A DNA stretch of 10,925 bases from positions 1 to 10,925 of the forward strand of contig JAZSRK010000052.1 in the NCBI GenBank assembly GCA_045538465.1, given 5' to 3'. The notes beneath the pieces were generated by a model. That model was not told where the DNA came from. It saw only the letters and a list, made by a program, of their open reading frames with translations, and made no database searches. The translations under genes and the position numbers were made by a program. Shown in pieces: positions 8,418-10,925 of this stretch (positions are counted from its first letter, which is position 1; each line of letters begins with the position of its first letter). This DNA is from Limiplasma sp045538465 (GTDB lineage Bacteria > Bacillota > Clostridia > Christensenellales > Aristaeellaceae).

Positions 8418-8446
8418 TTGCTCCCAAAGGAGAAAATGTGTATAAT
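8418..8446 (+). promoter_or_regulatory. Promoter of the small 104-residue protein gene
   Basis: Perfect TATAAT at 8441-8446 with TTGCTC (8418-8423) 17 bases upstream as a weak -35 box. It is divergent from the operon promoter at 8352-8379, with about 40 bases between the two -35 boxes. The leader before the ATG at 8475 would be about 20 bases. Confidence 0.7.
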
Positions 8447-8474
8447 ACCATCATATGCAAGGAGGAATGCAAAC

Positions 8475-8789
8475 ATGGCATTGGAAGATACCCAAGGCAA
8501 GCTGTGGATCCGCCTGATTCGCAAACACAAGGTGACGCATAGCCTGATGGTGCCCTGCACCCGCGACGACCCTCAGGAGGCGCTGCGGCAAGTGCTGCCC
8601 ACTTTGGATCTGAGCCAGCCCATGTGGCTCAGCCGCCATCAAACCGATTGGGATGATTACGCCCTGACCCGTTTCCGCCCTGAACACTTTGTGGATGCTG
8701 TGCCCTTTGACTGCATGGAGATCAGCTACGTATACGGCGAGGAGGAAAGCAAGACTCAGCGCAAGCGACACCCCTTGGAGGATGTGTAA
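8475..8789 (+). CDS. Small conserved-looking hypothetical protein (104 aa)
   Basis: A soluble, charged protein of 104 residues. The start ATG at 8475 has GGAGG (8461-8465) nine bases upstream; the longer reading from 8418 begins inside the promoter and is rejected. The layout is an N-terminal strand (KLWIRLIRKHKVTHS), a helix with DDPQEALRQVLPTLD, the segment PMWLSRHQTDWDDYALTRF (about 49-67), and a terminal FVDAVPFDCMEISYVY strand. This pattern (PxWLxxH, then an aromatic F-x-P/D-x-x-F segment, then F-D-x-x-E-I) is one I associate with small uncharacterised proteins of clostridia, from memory only. No catalytic motif, signal peptide or DNA-binding helix-turn-helix is evident. It is the only intact plus-strand gene in the window and is transcribed alone from its own promoter. 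Function unknown. Confidence 0.85.
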   Translation: MALEDTQGKLWIRLIRKHKVTHSLMVPCTRDDPQEALRQVLPTLDLSQPMWLSRHQTDWDDYALTRFRPEHFVDAVPFDCMEISYVYGEEESKTQRKRHPLEDV

Positions 8790-8887
8790 GGGTTCCGATG
8801 TTTTCGCTTGACGCCATAGGATTTTCTATTCTACGGGATTTCCCACCCGACTGGATTTCGTACTCACCTGAAAGGACGTGTAGAACC

Positions 8888-9079
8888 ATGATGCAAAAGA
8901 TCGCTGTTGTCCTTTCGATGCTGGCGCTTAAGTAGCCGGTGGAAAATCTAAAGAGCAAGCTAAACACTGACAATGTGTTCTTTGCCAAGAATGTACTGTA
9001 TTTAAATGCTCCCGTTGAAGGGATCACGGATAATTTGCTGGGGTATGGATATTTGAGCGGCACTTATACGGCTGAGTGA
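8888..9079 (+). pseudogene. Small ORF interrupted by one in-frame TAG (probable gene remnant)
   Basis: ATG at 8888 (AAAGGA 13 bases upstream) begins a 14-codon hydrophobic peptide, MMQKIAVVLSMLALK, which looks like the start of a signal peptide; TAG at 8933-8935 then stops it. The same frame continues PVENLKSKLNTDNVFF and so on for a further 47 codons to TGA at 9077-9079, ending NLLGYGYLSGTYTAE. A frame held open on both sides of one stop, followed by a strong terminator at 9118, looks like a small secreted-peptide gene with a nonsense mutation, or the joined ends of a larger deleted gene. I recognise no family. A sequencing error at the TAG is also possible. Confidence 0.5.
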
Positions 9080-9117
9080 TTTGGTTTATTCCGTTTTGGT
9101 GTATCGATACGATCGAA

Positions 9118-9154
9118 GGCATGGCAAGCAGGTTGAATGCTTGCCGTGCCTTTT
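9118..9154 (+). terminator. Strong rho-independent terminator
   Basis: Thirteen-pair stem GGCATGGCAAGCA (9118-9130) / TGCTTGCCGTGCC (9138-9150) with one G-T wobble, a seven-base loop, then TTTT and further T-rich sequence. It ends the plus-strand transcript that carries 8475-8789 and the broken small ORF. Confidence 0.85.
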
Positions 9155-9273
9155 GATTTGGTTTGCTTTATGGTGTTGGTGGCTGAGGAGAGATAGGACG
9201 GAGTGGAAATTGATTCGATAAAGACCCTCTCAGAGAGAGAGCCAAGGTAAACTGGGCGTTTTGCAACGTAAAA

Positions 9274-9303
9274 CCCTCCCGATGGCCAAAGCCATCGGGA
9301 GGG
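9274..9303 (-). terminator. Perfect 13-bp hairpin, probable terminator of the ECF S-component gene
   Basis: CCCTCCCGATGGC (9274-9286), loop CAAA, GCCATCGGGAGGG (9291-9303). On the minus strand the stem is followed by TTTT (9273-9270), so it fits a terminator about 50 bases past the stop at 9353. On the plus strand no T run follows directly. Confidence 0.65.
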
Positions 9304-9317
9304 TCTATCCTTCGATG

Positions 9318-9350
9318 AGCACCGCCTAAACCGGTGCTTTTTCTTTATTT
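9318..9350 (+). terminator. Rho-independent terminator reading on the plus strand
   Basis: Stem AGCACCG (9318-9324) / CGGTGCT (9332-9338), then a T-rich run TTTTTCTTTATTT (9338-9350) that ends two bases before the stop codon of the convergent ECF gene. It has the right polarity for the plus strand only. The plus-strand gene behind it already has a terminator at 9118, so either it backs that up or it ends an unannotated plus-strand RNA between about 9160 and 9340. Confidence 0.65.
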
Positions 9351-9352
9351 GA

Positions 9353-9862
9353 TCACGCGACCCGCTTCCAAACACGGCGGAAAATCGGGATCAACACAGC
9401 GCCGATCACCACGCCGCCGATGCCCTGCACCATGTTGGGCACCACGGCAGCAGCGGCGGCAGATGCGCCGTACATCAAGCATTCCACCAAAAAATAGCCC
9501 AGTACCATCACTGCTTCTGCGGCGATCAGCACCAGCCACTCTGCCCACATAGGCAGGTTCTTGCGCAGCCCCAGATACGCCACCAGCGCCACCAGACCCT
9601 TGATGACCAACGTGGGCAGCATATAGGTAAAGTAGCCGCCCAAAAGATCAGCCAACATACTGCCAATGGCGGCAGCTGCAATACCTACCGGGCCAAAAAG
9701 GGCTCCACTGACCAGCACAAAAGCATCGCCCAAATGGATATAGCCTTGGGTGATGGGCACCGGCAGCTTAAAAAAACTGGTAGCTACGCATACCATGGCG
9801 GCCATCAAACCGCCCAGCGCAATGGACTGGATCGCCAGCCCCTTCTTCTTTCCCGTACTCAT
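9353..9862 (-). CDS. ECF transporter S component (substrate-binding membrane subunit)
   Basis: A 169-residue integral membrane protein with about five to six hydrophobic segments (roughly 13-31, 46-66, 68-99, 108-131, 136-160) and a basic C-terminus (RRVWKRVA). The segment FKLPVPITQGYIHLGDAFVL (31-50), followed by FGPVGIAAAAIGSMLADLLGGY, is characteristic of S components of the COG4720/HmpT-like and riboflavin-type (PF07155) group. These bind a vitamin or its precursor and work with a shared EcfA-EcfA'-EcfT energising module encoded elsewhere. That module is not in the window, so this is a group II arrangement. The ligand cannot be read from the sequence; a pyrimidine or pyridine precursor or riboflavin are the family's usual guesses. 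The ATG at 9862 has AAGGA seven bases upstream. No good promoter is visible: a terminator hairpin ends 34 bases before the start, and no riboswitch fold was recognised. Confidence 0.9.
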   Translation of the reverse strand: MSTGKKKGLAIQSIALGGLMAAMVCVATSFFKLPVPITQGYIHLGDAFVLVSGALFGPVGIAAAAIGSMLADLLGGYFTYMLPTLVIKGLVALVAYLGLRKNLPMWAEWLVLIAAEAVMVLGYFLVECLMYGASAAAAAVVPNMVQGIGGVVIGAVLIPIFRRVWKRVA

Positions 9863-9895
9863 ATCATTATCCTTCTTTCGTCAAGCGTTTCATGC

Positions 9896-9927
9896 AAAAG
9901 GGACGACGGTTTTGCGTCGTCCCTTTT
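9896..9927 (-). terminator. Perfect hairpin upstream of the ECF gene; terminator of the redox-pair transcript
   Basis: AAAAGGGACGACG (9896-9908), a six-base loop, CGTCGTCCCTTTT (9915-9927): a perfect 13-pair stem with A and T tails on both sides, so it can act on either strand. On the minus strand it closes the transcript of the diiron protein and DUF1858 genes. It also forms one edge of the repeat at 9896-10111. Confidence 0.65.
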
Positions 9928-10111
9928 GGCTGTCAAATAATCCATGCAGCTGGTTCAAGTCGCATATCTTGCGCCTACGGCGCTCGCTATGCTTGCTCCA
10001 AAGCGCTGCGGCGCAAGGTTTGTGGGCTCCGCCCACACCCGGCAGGGGGATGATCCCCCTGCACCCCTCACTTTTGACATCCTTAAGAGACAACTTTTTG
10101 CGTCGTCCCTT
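9896..10111. repeat. Intergenic repeat element rich in GC hairpins, bounded by a 16-base direct repeat
   Basis: The 16-mer TTTTGCGTCGTCCCTT occurs at 9910-9925 and again at 10096-10111. Between them are three hairpins: GCGCC-TAC-GGCGC (9971-9983), TGTGGGC-TCC-GCCCACA (10021-10037) and GCAGGGGGAT-G-ATCCCCCTGC (10042-10062). There is no open frame of note and the base content differs from the neighbouring genes. Such GC-hairpin cassettes with GGGCGGAGCCCAC-like cores are, from memory, scattered between genes in several gut clostridia. Only one copy is in the window, so dispersal cannot be shown here. Confidence 0.6.
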
Positions 10112-10134
10112 GTTTGCGCAATTTCCGAAACGAC

Positions 10135-10599
10135 TTAGCCTTCCACTTGTTCCGTCAGCTCTGCCAAGTGCCGGTCTTCCTCATCAGCGATGGCAAGCAG
10201 CGCCTCCTTGGCCTCAGCGGCGGCATGGGCAGCAAACTCCCGGTATTTCTCCACCGAGGTCGCCTCGCAGCTGGCGGCATAGCGCAGCATGCTATCCACA
10301 TCCTTAAGCAAGCCTGCCCGGGCCGCGCCCATCAGACCGCCCTCAAACAGGATGCCATCTGCCACAGCATCCAGCGTCAGCTGCTTTTCTGCCTCCGCAT
10401 CCAGCCCAGTATACAGGGAGCGGAAGCGCTGCAGATGGCTCATTTCCTCCATTTTCATGGCAGCCAAAGAGCGGTAGAGGGGTTCCTCCTGCCGTCCCTG
10501 ACCCTCCATGACCTGAAGTGCACGCTCGTACAGCTGTACAGCGGAGCTTTCCATGGCACAGGCAATATACATCGCTTCCTGTTCAGATGTAATGCGCAT
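10135..10599 (-). CDS. Rubrerythrin-like / ferritin-like diiron protein
   Basis: A 154-residue, four-helix-bundle protein of the ferritin-like/rubrerythrin family (COG1633 type), with no rubredoxin domain. Diiron ligands can be placed: Glu17 (MESSAVQLYERA), Glu52 and His55 (EEMSH), Glu112 (CEATSVEKY), and Glu141 and His144 (EEDRH), giving the expected E / ExxH / E / ExxH pattern. Such proteins in anaerobes reduce hydrogen peroxide or sense or store iron; the exact activity here is unknown. The frame continues to a GTG at 10608, but AAAGGGG stands about 8 bases before the ATG at 10599 and only 3 from the GTG, so the ATG is preferred. It starts 29 bases after the DUF1858 gene and shares its promoter, which points to a joint redox role. 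Confidence 0.88.
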   Translation of the reverse strand: MRITSEQEAMYIACAMESSAVQLYERALQVMEGQGRQEEPLYRSLAAMKMEEMSHLQRFRSLYTGLDAEAEKQLTLDAVADGILFEGGLMGAARAGLLKDVDSMLRYAASCEATSVEKYREFAAHAAAEAKEALLAIADEEDRHLAELTEQVEG

Positions 10600-10628
10600 G
10601 CCATTCACCCCTTTCGGTCTAAGTCGAA

Positions 10629-10832
10629 TTACGCCTTCTGGGCGAAGTGAGCGTTCAGTTTCTCCACCAGAGCATCAGCATCGGCACCATGAGCGGCGCA
10701 GGCATCCTTCAGGGATTCGCCCACAGCGTGGGGGCAGCCCAGACAATGCATGCCGAAGCTCAGAAAGATGTTGGCAGTGGTGGCATCCATATTCAAAACC
10801 TGACCAATGGACATTTCCTTGTTAACAGTCAT
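10629..10832 (-). CDS. DUF1858 redox-disulfide protein (hybrid cluster protein-associated type)
   Basis: A 67-residue protein matching the small DUF1858 family (TIGR03980-like, often found near hybrid cluster protein genes). The features are an N-terminal IGQVLNMDATTANIF helix pair and GMHCLGCPHA, where Cys30-Leu-Gly-Cys33 is a likely redox-active disulfide, followed by SLKDACAAHGADADALVEKLN. It probably passes thiol/disulfide equivalents or binds a metal; no activity is established. The frame is open upstream to 10865, but GGAGG sits 8 bases before the ATG at 10832, so that start is used. It is the first gene of a two-gene transcript with the diiron protein. No hybrid cluster protein gene lies within the window. 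Confidence 0.9.
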   Translation of the reverse strand: MTVNKEMSIGQVLNMDATTANIFLSFGMHCLGCPHAVGESLKDACAAHGADADALVEKLNAHFAQKA

Positions 10833-10858
10833 TTTCGTATCCTCCAAAACAATTGATT

Positions 10859-10876
10859 GCATCAAACATTTGATGC
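10859..10876. promoter_or_regulatory. Perfect inverted repeat at the transcription start of the DUF1858 operon (candidate operator)
   Basis: GCATCAAA (10859-10866), CA, TTTGATGC (10869-10876): eight perfect pairs. Its upstream edge lies about 7 bases past the -10 box, so it spans the expected start site. A second overlapping dyad, TTGAT-GCA-ATCAA (read on the minus strand, about 10866-10854), resembles a Crp/Fnr half-site pair but with spacing of 3 instead of 4. A repressor site or an mRNA hairpin would both fit. Confidence 0.5.
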
Positions 10877-10883
10877 CTTGCCT

Positions 10884-10912
10884 ATCTTAGCACCGGATGG
10901 GGCGCTTGTCAA
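10884..10912 (-). promoter_or_regulatory. Promoter of the DUF1858/diiron protein operon
   Basis: On the minus strand, a perfect TTGACA (10912-10907), a 17-base spacer, and TAAGAT (10889-10884, four of six matches to TATAAT). The expected start is near 10877, leaving a leader of about 45 bases to the ATG at 10832. Confidence 0.8.
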
Positions 10913-10925
10913 TCCGTCAGCGGGT

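Noticed and set aside
8933..8935. TAG read as pyrrolysine or a suppressed amber codon
   Set aside because: There is no pylT/pylS or methylamine gene in the window, and one TAG in a short ORF is better explained by mutation or sequencing error.
9222..9350. T-box or metabolite riboswitch
   Set aside because: The T-box core sequence is absent, I could not match a known riboswitch consensus, and no gene follows on the plus strand. Only the alternative pairing is kept as a finding.
9064..9375. 103-codon minus-strand frame over the terminators
   Set aside because: It runs through three hairpins and starts inside the ECF gene end; the translation is basic and low-complexity with no usable ribosome binding site.
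10854..10866. Assigning the TTGAT-ATCAA dyad as a true Fnr site
   Set aside because: The spacing is 3 bases rather than the 4 of the Fnr consensus, and it overlaps a better palindrome, so naming the regulator is not justified.

Overview
The window looks like a chromosomal segment of an anaerobic, gut-type Clostridia bacterium (Firmicutes, probably near Oscillospirales or Christensenellales). This rests on the moderately GC-rich sequence with strong AGGAGG-type ribosome binding sites, a type III glutamine synthetase, an ECF-transporter S component of the Gram-positive type, a DUF1858 redox protein beside a diiron ferritin-like protein, and an intergenic repeat rich in GC hairpins. The taxonomy is inference. 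No rRNA, tRNA, CRISPR, transposase or phage gene was recognised.

Layout. The left edge (1-111, minus) holds the first 37 codons of a probable SAM-dependent methyltransferase. Then comes glnN (220-2310, minus), with a hairpin terminator behind it. Upstream of glnN lies a four-gene minus-strand operon, transcribed from a near-consensus promoter at 8352-8379. In order of transcription it encodes a divergent GH127-like protein (8296-6629), a tRNA-dihydrouridine synthase overlapping it by 4 bases (6632-5676), and two secreted proteins of unknown function (5638-4058 and 4027-2387) that may be distant paralogues. glnN follows after 76 bases and may have its own promoter or partly share read-through. 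A divergent promoter at 8418-8446 drives a small conserved-looking plus-strand protein (8475-8789).

The stretch 8790-9352 has no intact gene. It carries a 63-codon small ORF broken by one in-frame TAG (8888-9079), a strong plus-strand terminator (9118-9154), and two more hairpins (9274-9303, 9318-9350) next to a segment that can pair in an alternative way. Then come an ECF S component (9862-9353, minus), an intergenic repeat of about 216 bases bounded by a 16-base direct repeat (9896-10111), and a redox pair in one transcript. The pair is a DUF1858 CxxC protein (10832-10629) followed by a rubrerythrin-like diiron protein (10599-10135). Its promoter has a perfect TTGACA box and a perfect inverted repeat at the expected transcription start.

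How they fit: glnN assimilates ammonium, Dus modifies tRNA, and the DUF1858/diiron pair probably handles oxidative or nitrosative stress in an anaerobe. The least explained unit is the operon that combines a GH127-like protein apparently lacking the family's usual active-site residues with two exported proteins of unknown function.
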